Source: Muribaculum sp. (GTDB lineage Bacteria; Bacteroidota; Bacteroidia; Bacteroidales; Muribaculaceae). Taken from it: a stretch of DNA of 64,000 nucleotides. Positions 43,311-52,208 of the stretch are shown here, piece after piece. The stretch is from contig JAMPAZ010000001.1 in the NCBI GenBank assembly GCA_023666965.1, positions 479,838 through 543,837 of the forward strand, given 5' to 3'. The notes below the pieces were generated by a model. That model had not been told where the DNA came from and did not search any database. It saw only the letters and a program-made list of their open reading frames with translations. The position numbers were made by a program, and so were the translations under genes. The first letter of the stretch is position 1, and the number at the start of each line of letters is the position of its first letter.

Positions 43311-44702
43311 ATGTCACTAAACAACATATCAAGAATAGCCGTAATCCTTGTCGGTGTGGGAGCTCTTTCGAGCTGCCACATCTACAAGAAGTTTGACATG
43401 CCTACCGACAGTGCCCTCACTGCCGAGTATGCCCAGGCAAAGGAAGAGGCCGTCGACTCAGCCACATTCGGCAACCTGAAATGGCAGGAAGTGTTCACAG
43501 ACCCCGAACTTGTCAAACTCATAAACATAGCCATAGACAACAACACCAACCTCCAAAATGCGAAGCTTAACATTGACATAGCACATGCCCAGCTAAAAGG
43601 GGCCCGGTTGAGCTATCTGCCGTCGCTGTCACTCGCGCCCAATGGAGGCAAAAACTATTTCGACTATCCGGGCATGAGAAATATAGGCTGGACTTACCAG
43701 GTGCCTTTGACCGCAAGCTGGGAAGTGGACATCTTCGGCAAACTTCTCAACAACAACCGCAAGGCCAAGGCAGCCCTGCTGCAAAGCGAAGCCTACGCCC
43801 AGGCAGTCCGCTCACAGCTAATCGCCGGAGTGGCAACATGCTACTACAGCATCGCCATGCTCGAAAAGCAGCTTAAGATAAGCCGTCAGACTTCGGAATC
43901 GTGGAAGGAAAGCGTGGAAATCATGAAGAATTTCAAGCTTTCAGGGCGCGTGAACGAGAGCGCCGTGGTTCAAAGCACCGCCAACTACTACAGCATTCTT
44001 GCTTCCATCACCGACTTGGAGGTATCGCTCCATGAGGCCTACAATTCATTGTCGCTTCTGCTGAACATGGCTCCTCAGACATGGGACATCTCACCGGACG
44101 CCGTTCTCGTATTGCCGGAAATGTTCCGCGACGGAGTTCCGATGCGCGAACTCGCCGCCCGACCCGACGTGTTGGCCGCCGAACAAAGTCTTGCAATGGC
44201 CTACTACGGCACCAACCAGGCTCGCGCCGCATTCTACCCCGGCCTGACCATCTCGGCTACCGGCGGATTTACCAATTCACTCGGTTCGATAATCGTCAAC
44301 CCGGCCAATTGGTTTGCATCGCTTGCCGGCTCGCTCGCCATACCATTGTTTGCCCGCGGACAGCTAATCTCCGGACTTGAAGCGGCAAAGGCACAGCAAC
44401 AACAGGCCCTCAACAATTTCCAGTACACCCTTCTGAGCGCAAGCGCTGAAGTCAGCGACGCTATGGTGCTGTACTCAAAGAGCAACGAGAAGTCTGCCCT
44501 TCTCATCGAGCAAGTGGCCAACCTCGAAAAGGCTGTTGAATACACCCACGACCTGCTCGAACTTGACGGCTCGTCGACATATCTTGAAGTGTTGACCGCA
44601 CAACAGACACTCCTGTCGGCACAGCTGTCGCAGGCAACGTGCGAATATACTCGTGCACGATCCGCCATCAATCTGTACCAGTCACTTGGAGGAGGTCGCT
44701 AA
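43311..44702 (+). CDS. Outer-membrane efflux channel lipoprotein (NodT/OprM family)
   Basis: A 463-residue TolC-like protein with a lipoprotein signal (GALSSCHIYKKF). The repeated outer-membrane-efflux halves show NTNLQNAKLNIDIAHAQLKG and LAARPDVLAAEQSLAMAYYG. It forms the exit duct of the pump. The start lies 18 bases beyond the pump stop. Confidence 0.95.
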   Translation: MSLNNISRIAVILVGVGALSSCHIYKKFDMPTDSALTAEYAQAKEEAVDSATFGNLKWQEVFTDPELVKLINIAIDNNTNLQNAKLNIDIAHAQLKGARLSYLPSLSLAPNGGKNYFDYPGMRNIGWTYQVPLTASWEVDIFGKLLNNNRKAKAALLQSEAYAQAVRSQLIAGVATCYYSIAMLEKQLKISRQTSESWKESVEIMKNFKLSGRVNESAVVQSTANYYSILASITDLEVSLHEAYNSLSLLLNMAPQTWDISPDAVLVLPEMFRDGVPMRELAARPDVLAAEQSLAMAYYGTNQARAAFYPGLTISATGGFTNSLGSIIVNPANWFASLAGSLAIPLFARGQLISGLEAAKAQQQQALNNFQYTLLSASAEVSDAMVLYSKSNEKSALLIEQVANLEKAVEYTHDLLELDGSSTYLEVLTAQQTLLSAQLSQATCEYTRARSAINLYQSLGGGR

Positions 44703-44736
44703 ACAGAGAATATTTACATCTTAAAAAATTACCACC

Positions 44737-45522
44737 ATGATCAGTCCATTAGCATACGTTGACCCATCGGCAAAGATCGGCAACAACGTGACCATCCATC
44801 CATTCGCCTACATCGACAAAGACGTTGTCATTGGCGATGACTGCGAGATTATGCCATACGCCAGCATTATGAACGGCACTACAATCGGCCGTCACAACAA
44901 GATCTATCAAGGCTGCATAATAGGTGCCGACCCGCAGGACTTCCGCTGGAAAGGCGAAAAGACCTACTGCAAAATAGGCGACAACAACGTCATCCGCGAA
45001 CACTGCATCATCAACCGCGGCATCCGCTCGACCGGAGCCACCACCATCGGCGACGACTGCTTCATCATGGCAGAGACCCACATCGGCCACGACTCGCAAA
45101 TCAAAGGCAAGTGCGTTCTCGGCAACGGGGTGAAGATAGCCGGCGACTGTACGGTAGGGTTGTGTACCATATTGTCATCGGCAGTCATCCTGCACGAGCG
45201 CAGCGATGTCGGCGACTGGGTCGTAGTCAAAGGAGGTTGCCGAATCGCGGGCAATGTCCCTCCCTACGTAATCGTAGCTCACAATCCGGTTGCTTATTAC
45301 GGCATAAATGCAAAAATCATGGACCGTCATGGTTTTACAGCCGAGCAAATCGACGACGTGGCCAAGAGCTACCGCCACGTTTACCAGGCAGGTACCTCCG
45401 TATTCAATGCCCTCAAGCGAATCGAAGCAGACGTTGCTCCGAGCGACATCCGCTCGAATATCGTCGACTTTATCCGTTCGCACAATTTGAAGATTGTAGC
45501 AGTTCCGCTCGAAACGGAATAA
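44737..45522 (+). CDS. LpxA-family acyltransferase (left-handed beta-helix)
   Basis: A 261-residue hexapeptide-repeat enzyme of the UDP-GlcNAc O-acyltransferase family (first step of lipid A). Repeats run from residue 8. The family segment PQDFRWKGEKTYCKIGDNN and the catalytic histidine in THIGHDSQIKG (about residue 112) are present, and VPPYVIVAHNPVAYYGIN starts the C-terminal helical domain. Between these the sequence GNGVKIAGDCTVGLCTILSS departs from classical LpxA. It stands behind an efflux operon, not beside lpxC/fabZ or lpxD, so it may be the housekeeping LpxA moved or a paralogue; I cannot tell. Confidence 0.82.
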   Translation: MISPLAYVDPSAKIGNNVTIHPFAYIDKDVVIGDDCEIMPYASIMNGTTIGRHNKIYQGCIIGADPQDFRWKGEKTYCKIGDNNVIREHCIINRGIRSTGATTIGDDCFIMAETHIGHDSQIKGKCVLGNGVKIAGDCTVGLCTILSSAVILHERSDVGDWVVVKGGCRIAGNVPPYVIVAHNPVAYYGINAKIMDRHGFTAEQIDDVAKSYRHVYQAGTSVFNALKRIEADVAPSDIRSNIVDFIRSHNLKIVAVPLETE

Positions 45523-45546
45523 CTCCACTCTACATATACCGTCACG

Positions 45547-45588
45547 ATAGCGTGCGGCCGACCGGACAACGGTTTGGCCGCACGCTAT
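45547..45588 (+). terminator. Terminator after the lpxA-like gene
   Basis: Perfect 13-base GC-rich arms (45547-45559 and 45576-45588), loop of 16, followed by TTATAAC. It closes the efflux operon. Confidence 0.75.
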
Positions 45589-45652
45589 TTATAACATATC
45601 TAAATAAGCACCCATATTCCCTTAAAATTTTGCTATTTTTAGGATTAATAAG

Positions 45653-45661
45653 TAAATTTGC
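45653..45661 (+). promoter_or_regulatory. Promoter for pyruvate:ferredoxin oxidoreductase
   Basis: TAAATTTGC with TTTG at 45629-45632, a 20-base spacer. The leader to the ATG is about 90 bases and AT-rich. Confidence 0.7.
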
Positions 45662-45755
45662 ACCTTGAATTTAAGTAAGCAAACAAAATTATATGTATAT
45701 ATATTCACGAAGAGATTGACAATTTATTTTCTACAATAATATAGATTATACAGTT

Positions 45756-48700
45756 ATGAGTAAAGAAAAGAAATTCTTAACCTGTGATGGTAATCAGGCA
45801 GCCGCACATGTGAGCTACATGTTCTCAGAGGTAGCCGCCATATACCCCATCACTCCCTCATCGACAATGGCAGAATATGTCGACGAATGGGCAGCCGCAG
45901 GCCGTAAGAACATCTTCGGAGAGACAGTTCTCGTTCAGGAAATGCAGTCAGAAGGCGGCGCGGCAGGTGCCGTTCACGGCTCGCTTCAAGCAGGAGCATT
46001 GACCACGACATACACCGCATCGCAGGGTCTGTTGCTGATGATTCCTAATATGTACAAGATTGCCGGTGAACTTCTTCCTTGCGTATTCCACGTGTCGGCG
46101 CGTACACTTGCATCACATGCACTCAGCATCTTCGGCGACCATCAAGACGTAATGTCAGTTCGCCAGACCGGCTTCGCAATGCTGGCCGAGGGCTCCGTAC
46201 AGGAAGTGATGGATCTCGCAGGCGTAGCACACCTTGCCACTATCAAGTCGCGCGTACCGTTCGTAAACTTCTTTGACGGATTCCGCACATCACACGAAAT
46301 ACAGAAAATCGAGGCTCTTGACAACGACGACCTCGCTCCCCTTCTCGACCGCGAGGCTTTGGCCGAATTCCGCGCACGCGCACTCAATCCCGACCAGCCC
46401 GTTGCACGCGGTATGGCAGAAAACGGCGACGTATTCTTCCAGCACCGTGAAGCATCTAACAAGTACTACGAGGCGGTTCCCGAAATCGTGGAAGCTTACA
46501 TGAAGCAAATTTCGGAAATCACCGGCCGCCAGTACGGTCTGTTCAACTACTATGGCGCCCCCGATGCCGAACGCGTCATCATCGCCATGGGATCAGTGAC
46601 ACAAGCCGCGCAGGAAGCCATCGACTACCTTACCGAAAAGGGAGAAAAGGTGGGTTTGGTTTCGGTTCACCTCTACCGTCCGTTCTCAGCCAAGCATTTC
46701 CTTGCGGCAGTGCCCAAGACAGCAAAGCGCATCGCAGTGCTTGACCGCACAAAAGAGCCCGGAGCAAACGGCGAACCTCTCTATCTCGATGTTAAGGACT
46801 GCTTCTACGGAGTTGAGAATGCTCCCGAAATCGTAGGCGGACGCTATGGCCTCGCATCTAAGGACACCACCCCGGCACAGATACTTGCAGTCTACGAAAA
46901 TCTTGCCCTCCCTACCCCCAAGAACGGATTTACGCTCGGCATTGTGGACGACGTGACTTTCACATCGCTTCCCATGAAGGCCGAAGTGGCTCTCGGCGAC
47001 AAGAGCACTTTTGAAGCAAAGTTCTTCGGTCTCGGCGCCGACGGTACTGTAGGAGCCAACAAGAACTCAGTGAAGATTATCGGTGACAACACCAACAAAT
47101 ATTGCCAGGCATACTTCGCCTACGACTCGAAAAAGTCGGGCGGTTTCACCTGCTCGCACCTGCGTTTCGGCGACAAGCCTATCCGCTCTACATATTTGGT
47201 GACCACGCCTAACTTCGTGGCTTGCCACGTTCAGGCATACCTCCACATGTACGACGTGACACGCGGTCTGCGCGACGGTGGCACATTCCTTCTGAACACC
47301 ATTTGGGAAGGCGAAGAACTTGCAAAGAACCTGCCCAACAAGGTTAAGCGCTACTTTGCAGAACACAACATCACCGTCTACTACATCAACGCAACCCGCA
47401 TTGCCCAGGAAATCGGCCTTGGCAACCGTACCAATACGATACTTCAATCGGCATTCTTCCGCATCACCGAGGTGATTCCGGTAGACCTCGCCGTCGAACA
47501 GATGAAGAAATTCATCGTGAAGAGCTACGGCAAGAAGGGACAAGACGTTGTCGACAAGAACTACGCCGCAGTTGACCGTGGAGGCGAATACCGCAAGCTC
47601 GATGTCGATCCGGCATGGGCACAACTCCCCGACGACAAGAAGGTAGAAAACTGCGATCCCGAATTTGTCAACAAGATTGTTCACCCGATCAATGCACAGG
47701 ACGGCGACCTTCTTCCCGTATCGTCATTTGCAGACTGTCCCGACGGCACATGGCCCCAGGGTACCGCCAAATATGAAAAGCGCGGTGTGGCAGCATTCGT
47801 TCCGGAATGGATGGAGGAGAACTGTATCCAGTGTAACAAATGTGCATACGTTTGTCCTCACGCAGCCATACGTCCGTTCGTGCTCACTCCCGAAGAAATG
47901 GCAAACGCGCCTTTCGGCGAAGACGCTACAATTCCAGCCATCGGCAAGACCTTCACCGGAATGCGCTTTATGCAGGCCGTCGACGTTCTCGACTGTCTGG
48001 GTTGCAGCAACTGCGTGGACGTTTGTCCGGGCAAGAAGGGCGTGAAAGCTCTCGCCATGAAGCCCCTTGAGACCCAGCTCGATATACAGAAGAATTGGGA
48101 CTACTGCGTCAACAATGTTAAGTCGAAGGCTTCTTTGGTCGACACTAAAGCCAACGTTAAGAACTCTCAGTTCTCTACACCGTTGTTTGAGTTCTCAGGC
48201 GCTTGCTCAGGTTGTGGCGAGACTCCTTACGTTAAGCTCATCACCCAACTGTTCGGCGACCGCGAAATCGTTGCCAACGCCACCGGCTGTAGCTCAATCT
48301 ACTCCGGATCCGTGCCCTCGACACCCTATACGACCGACGAGAACGGTCGCGGTCCGGCATGGGCTAACTCGCTCTTCGAGGACTTCTGCGAATTTGGCCT
48401 CGGTATGACAATCGCCAACGAGAAGCTACGTGCACGCCTCGATGTAGCGGTACGCGCACTTCTTGACTGCCCGGACTGCTCCGACGAAATCAAGTCGCTC
48501 GCAACACAGTGGCTTGACGAGAAGGATCATGCTGACCGTAGCCGCGAAATAGCCGACAAGCTCGTACCGTTGATGGAGGCTTGCGGATGCGATGCATGTA
48601 AGACCGTGCTTGACCTTAAGCACTATCTCGTTAAGCGCAGCCAATGGATTATCGGTGGCGACGGTGCATCGTACGACATAGGCTTCGGCGGTCTTGACCA

Positions 48701-49328
48701 TGTAATAGCATCAGGCAAGAATGTCAATATACTCGTTCTCGACACTGAGGTATACTCCAACACCGGAGGCCAGGCATCAAAGGCAACTCCGCTCGGCGCA
48801 ATTGCCAAGTTTGCCGCATCAGGAAAGAGAATCCGCAAAAAGGACCTCGGCCTTATCGCAACGACTTACGGCTATGTATATGCCGCACAGATAGCCATGG
48901 GTGCCGACCAAGCGCAGACTCTCAAAGCACTTCGTGAAGCTGAAGCATACGACGGACCGTCAATCGTCATTGCATATTCGCCCTGTATCAACCACGGTAT
49001 CCGTGCCGGCATGGGCAAGTCGCAGCAGGAAGAGGCCAACGCGGTAGCATGTGGCTACTGGCATCTGTGGCGCTATAACCCCGCTCTCGAATTGGAAGGC
49101 AAGAATCCGTTCACACTCGACAGCAAACAGCCGAACTGGGACGCATTTGAGGACTTCCTGAAGGGCGAAGTACGCTACTCATCAGTGATGAAGCAATATC
49201 CGACCGAAGCCGCAGAGCTCTTTGCCGCCGCAAAGGAAAATGCACAATGGCGCTACAACAACTACCGCCGTCTCGCCCAGCAACAATGGGGCGTAGACCC
49301 GGAAGTAGAGTCTATGGAGAGTAAATAA
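45756..49328 (+). CDS. nifJ: Pyruvate:ferredoxin (flavodoxin) oxidoreductase
   Basis: A 1190-residue single-chain enzyme that oxidises pyruvate to acetyl-CoA and CO2 and reduces ferredoxin, central in anaerobes. Domains in order: the N-terminal pyrimidine-binding domain (AAIYPITPSSTMAEYVDEW), the middle domains, then two 4Fe-4S ferredoxin motifs (CIQCNKCAYVCPHAA and CLGCSNCVDVCPG). A further cluster region (SGACSGCGETPY) and the TPP-binding domain (GGDGASYDIGFGGLDHV; NTGGQASKATPLGA) complete it. It has its own promoter and terminator. Confidence 0.97.
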   Translation: MSKEKKFLTCDGNQAAAHVSYMFSEVAAIYPITPSSTMAEYVDEWAAAGRKNIFGETVLVQEMQSEGGAAGAVHGSLQAGALTTTYTASQGLLLMIPNMYKIAGELLPCVFHVSARTLASHALSIFGDHQDVMSVRQTGFAMLAEGSVQEVMDLAGVAHLATIKSRVPFVNFFDGFRTSHEIQKIEALDNDDLAPLLDREALAEFRARALNPDQPVARGMAENGDVFFQHREASNKYYEAVPEIVEAYMKQISEITGRQYGLFNYYGAPDAERVIIAMGSVTQAAQEAIDYLTEKGEKVGLVSVHLYRPFSAKHFLAAVPKTAKRIAVLDRTKEPGANGEPLYLDVKDCFYGVENAPEIVGGRYGLASKDTTPAQILAVYENLALPTPKNGFTLGIVDDVTFTSLPMKAEVALGDKSTFEAKFFGLGADGTVGANKNSVKIIGDNTNKYCQAYFAYDSKKSGGFTCSHLRFGDKPIRSTYLVTTPNFVACHVQAYLHMYDVTRGLRDGGTFLLNTIWEGEELAKNLPNKVKRYFAEHNITVYYINATRIAQEIGLGNRTNTILQSAFFRITEVIPVDLAVEQMKKFIVKSYGKKGQDVVDKNYAAVDRGGEYRKLDVDPAWAQLPDDKKVENCDPEFVNKIVHPINAQDGDLLPVSSFADCPDGTWPQGTAKYEKRGVAAFVPEWMEENCIQCNKCAYVCPHAAIRPFVLTPEEMANAPFGEDATIPAIGKTFTGMRFMQAVDVLDCLGCSNCVDVCPGKKGVKALAMKPLETQLDIQKNWDYCVNNVKSKASLVDTKANVKNSQFSTPLFEFSGACSGCGETPYVKLITQLFGDREIVANATGCSSIYSGSVPSTPYTTDENGRGPAWANSLFEDFCEFGLGMTIANEKLRARLDVAVRALLDCPDCSDEIKSLATQWLDEKDHADRSREIADKLVPLMEACGCDACKTVLDLKHYLVKRSQWIIGGDGASYDIGFGGLDHVIASGKNVNILVLDTEVYSNTGGQASKATPLGAIAKFAASGKRIRKKDLGLIATTYGYVYAAQIAMGADQAQTLKALREAEAYDGPSIVIAYSPCINHGIRAGMGKSQQEEANAVACGYWHLWRYNPALELEGKNPFTLDSKQPNWDAFEDFLKGEVRYSSVMKQYPTEAAELFAAAKENAQWRYNNYRRLAQQQWGVDPEVESMESK

Positions 49329-49352
49329 ACCTCGTCATAACTGACTAATCGG

Positions 49353-49387
49353 AAGCATGGATTCGCCCGACGAATCCATGCTTTTTT
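49353..49387 (+). terminator. Terminator after the oxidoreductase gene
   Basis: Perfect 13-base arms (49353-49365 and 49371-49383) with a 5-base loop CCCGA and a run of T. A textbook intrinsic terminator. Confidence 0.9.
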
Positions 49388-49493
49388 CATAGAAAAGCCG
49401 ATGATTTAAGGAATAAGAGCCTCATTAAGATTTTTAAAGGAGTATCCGGCACTAAAAAGTTATAAAAATTAGTCAACAACCGCAAAAAATCAT

Positions 49494-49502
49494 TATCTTT
49501 GC
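49494..49502 (+). promoter_or_regulatory. Promoter -7 box for serine palmitoyltransferase
   Basis: TATCTTTGC, 68 bases upstream of the start. Confidence 0.6.
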
Positions 49503-49570
49503 ACTCTGCTTATTAGTGATTGGTTCACTGAATGCATTAGACCCTAAAAAATTGCTTATTCATTAATAAT

Positions 49571-50758
49571 ATGAAGTTATTACAAGCTAAACTCGACAAG
49601 TACCAGGAGCCCCAAAAGGCGAAAGCCTTAGGCATATATCCGTACTTTCGCGCCATCTCCAGCGAACAAGACCCAGAAGTCATTATGAATGGGAAGAAGG
49701 TGCTGATGTTCGGATCAAACTGCTATACCGGGCTCGTAAATCACCCGAAAATAAAGGAAGCGGCCATCGAAGCCATAAAGAAGTACGGTACAGGATGCGC
49801 CGGATCACCGTTCCTGAACGGTACGCTTGACATACATAAGGAGCTTGAGGCGAAATTAGCCGAATACATGGGCAAGGAAGATGCTATGATATATTCCACC
49901 GGATTCGAAGTAAATCTTGGTGTCGTGTCTACTCTCACCGGACGCGAAGACTACATACTCTTCGACGAACAGGATCACGCATCTATCATCGAAGGCCGTC
50001 GTCTGTCATTCTCTACCGCGCTTAAATACAAGCACAACGACATGGAGTCGCTGGAAAACGTACTCAAAAAGTGCGAACCCGACAAAGTCAAGTTGATAGT
50101 TACCGACAGCGTATTCTCCATGGAAGGCGACGTGGCCAATCTTCCTGAAATCGTCCGCTTGGCCAAGCAATACAATGCAGCCGTCATGGTCGACGAGGCA
50201 CACGGAATCGGAGTGTTCGGACGCGGTGGACGCGGAGTCTGCGACCACTACGGCGTGGCAAACGATGTCGACGTGATTATGGGCACATTCAGTAAGTCGT
50301 TCGCATCATTGGGGGGCTTTATAGCCACTGACAAGGAAATCACCAACTACCTTCGCCACCATTCACGCTCGTACATCTTCACGGCCAGCATTACTCCGGC
50401 ATCGACCGCAGCCGCGCTCGCAGCCTTGGAAATCATGCAGAACGAGCCTGAACGCCAAGAGCACCTTTGGGAACTGACCCACTATGCCCTTGAGGGATTT
50501 CGCAACATGGGATGTGAAATCGGAAACACCTCCACCCCGATTATCCCGCTGTTCATACGCGACAACTATAAGACATTCGCTATCACGCGCGACCTCCAAA
50601 ACGAAGGCATATTCGTCAATCCCGTTGTCTCACCGGCAGTTGCTCCGCAGGACACCCTAATCCGATTCAGCTTAATGGCCACACATACAAAAGACCAGGT
50701 CACTACGGCATTGGAGAAGATTCAAAAAGTGTTCCGCGCACACAACCTCATACCTTAA
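49571..50758 (+). CDS. spt: Serine palmitoyltransferase (alpha-oxoamine synthase family)
   Basis: A 395-residue PLP enzyme. The PLP lysine is in GTFSKSFASLGGF (about residue 240), VMVDEAHGIGVFG holds the cofactor-binding Asp/His, and GTGCAGSPFLNGTLDIH is the substrate loop. The N-terminus (KLDKYQEPQKAKALGIYPYFRAI) agrees with my memory of the Bacteroides sphingolipid enzyme more closely than with biotin (BioF) or glycine C-acetyltransferase (Kbl) members. It condenses serine with an acyl-CoA to 3-ketosphinganine. BioF or Kbl remain possible alternatives. It stands alone with a promoter and a hairpin behind it. Confidence 0.85.
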   Translation: MKLLQAKLDKYQEPQKAKALGIYPYFRAISSEQDPEVIMNGKKVLMFGSNCYTGLVNHPKIKEAAIEAIKKYGTGCAGSPFLNGTLDIHKELEAKLAEYMGKEDAMIYSTGFEVNLGVVSTLTGREDYILFDEQDHASIIEGRRLSFSTALKYKHNDMESLENVLKKCEPDKVKLIVTDSVFSMEGDVANLPEIVRLAKQYNAAVMVDEAHGIGVFGRGGRGVCDHYGVANDVDVIMGTFSKSFASLGGFIATDKEITNYLRHHSRSYIFTASITPASTAAALAALEIMQNEPERQEHLWELTHYALEGFRNMGCEIGNTSTPIIPLFIRDNYKTFAITRDLQNEGIFVNPVVSPAVAPQDTLIRFSLMATHTKDQVTTALEKIQKVFRAHNLIP

Positions 50759-50820
50759 GAAAGGGAATACAACTACATATACATCCGTCCGTCAAACGTA
50801 CAGACAGATAAAAAAAGAAG

Positions 50821-50857
50821 AGCCGGGGACAGGTGCTTGTGCACTCATCCCCGGCTT
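50821..50857 (+). terminator. GC-rich hairpin after serine palmitoyltransferase
   Basis: Nine-base arms AGCCGGGGA/TCCCCGGCT (50821-50829 and 50848-50856) enclose a second stem GTGC/GCAC. A short T run comes later (GAGTTTTC). The AGCCGG...CCGGCT shape also occurs in the repeat element at 59.4 kb. Confidence 0.55.
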
Positions 50858-50987
50858 GAGTTTTCAGTAGGGAAATATCCCCATGTTGGTTATAGCTGAG
50901 GGCATCGCAGAACCACCCTCATACATAATATAGCCCGAATCTGGAAGATTCGAAAATTTAGATAGCCGGGCAACGAGTAGATGCATT

Positions 50988-51028
50988 CGATATTCCCGAT
51001 AGGAGCTACGCTCCTATCGGGAATATCG
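50988..51028. repeat. Perfect 19-base inverted repeat with 3-base loop
   Basis: Arms 50988-51006 and 51010-51028 are exact complements (CGATATTCCCGATAGGAGC and its reverse complement) around TAC. It lies 25 bases downstream of the trpS stop on the minus strand but has no T tract in either direction. The 295-base gap between spt and trpS also contains the small hairpin GAATCTGGAAGATTC at about 50939-50953. Confidence 0.85.
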
Positions 51029-51053
51029 GGAAGTATACGTTATATATAGTCGT

Positions 51054-52118
51054 TTAATAGAATTTGTGGATGCCCATCACCTCGCGCACTTCGGCAAGAG
51101 TCTTGACGGCGTTTTCACGAGCCTTCTCAGCCCCTTCTTTCAACACACGCCCCATAAGAGCATCGTCGTTACGCACGTCCATGATGCGCTCGCGGATAGG
51201 CAGCGTGATTTTGAGGATGTCTTCAGCCAGCTGCTTCTTCAGGTCCCCGTAGCGGATTGAGCAATCAGCGTATGCATCCTTAAAGTGCTGAAGGGTGTCG
51301 GGTGTAGAAGTCAACTCCATAAGGTCGAACAAGTTTTGAACAGGAACGCTCACCGGCGAATTAGGCACCTTTGGACCTTCGTCGGTCACGGCACGCATCA
51401 CTTTCTTACGGAGCGTCTTTTCATCGTCGATAAGGTATATGCAGTTACCTTCACTCTTCCCCATCTTCCCTGAACCGTCAAGACCGGGCACCTTTATCGA
51501 ATGGCCGGTAAAGTTAAAGTTTTCGGGTTCGGGAAACAAATCGACTCCATAGAACGAGTTGAAGCGACGTGCAAACCGGCGTGTTAGTTCTAAGTGCTGC
51601 TCTTGATCTTTACCTACCGGCACCTTGTGGGCCTTCTGAATCAAAATATCGACAGCCATAAGAGTCGGGTATGTGAGCAGACCTGCATTGACACGCTTGT
51701 TGGTCTCGTTGCCTATAATCTGCTTCTCTATATCCTCCTCGCTCTCGTTGTCGGACTTGCTTATTCCTAGGGCTTTACGCGCTTTGTCTTTAAACGAGGC
51801 GGTCCGCATAAGCTCACCGATGCCCACGTGCATGTTCAGCAACAAATAAAGTTCAGGTATTTCGGGCACGTCGCTCTGTACGAAAAGCGTCACCTTTTCG
51901 GGATCAAGCCCGGCGGCGAGATATTCGGCAAGAATATTTTTCACATTTTGATGCAACATCTTCGGATCGGGATGGGTAGTCAATGCATGTAGGTCGGCCA
52001 AAAAGTACATACAATTATAGTCGTCCTGCATACGCACGAACTTGGACAATGCGCCAAAGTAATTTCCCAAATGCAGATTGCCCGTCGGTCTGATGCCGCT
52101 TAATACAGTCTCTTTCAT
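51054..52118 (-). CDS. trpS: Tryptophanyl-tRNA synthetase
   Basis: A 354-residue class I synthetase. The HIGH-type motif is in PTGNLHLGNYFGAL (residues 11-24) and the KMSKS-type motif in GSGKMGKSEGN (about residue 215). The usual tryptophan-pocket segments DLHALTTHPDP and GKDQEQHLELTRRFA are present. Length is slightly above the bacterial average. Its promoter box lies 20 bases upstream. Confidence 0.97.
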   Translation of the reverse strand: MKETVLSGIRPTGNLHLGNYFGALSKFVRMQDDYNCMYFLADLHALTTHPDPKMLHQNVKNILAEYLAAGLDPEKVTLFVQSDVPEIPELYLLLNMHVGIGELMRTASFKDKARKALGISKSDNESEEDIEKQIIGNETNKRVNAGLLTYPTLMAVDILIQKAHKVPVGKDQEQHLELTRRFARRFNSFYGVDLFPEPENFNFTGHSIKVPGLDGSGKMGKSEGNCIYLIDDEKTLRKKVMRAVTDEGPKVPNSPVSVPVQNLFDLMELTSTPDTLQHFKDAYADCSIRYGDLKKQLAEDILKITLPIRERIMDVRNDDALMGRVLKEGAEKARENAVKTLAEVREVMGIHKFY

Positions 52119-52137
52119 GTCGTTCTTTAATTTAGGT

Positions 52138-52146
52138 GCAAAAATA
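52138..52146 (-). promoter_or_regulatory. Promoter -7 box for trpS
   Basis: Reverse-strand TATTTTTGC, 19 bases before the trpS start. Confidence 0.55.
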
Positions 52147-52208
52147 CGAAATTCCGCTCAATTAACCTAACTTCAATGCAAAGTCCAAGATACAATCGAA
52201 AGCCATTA

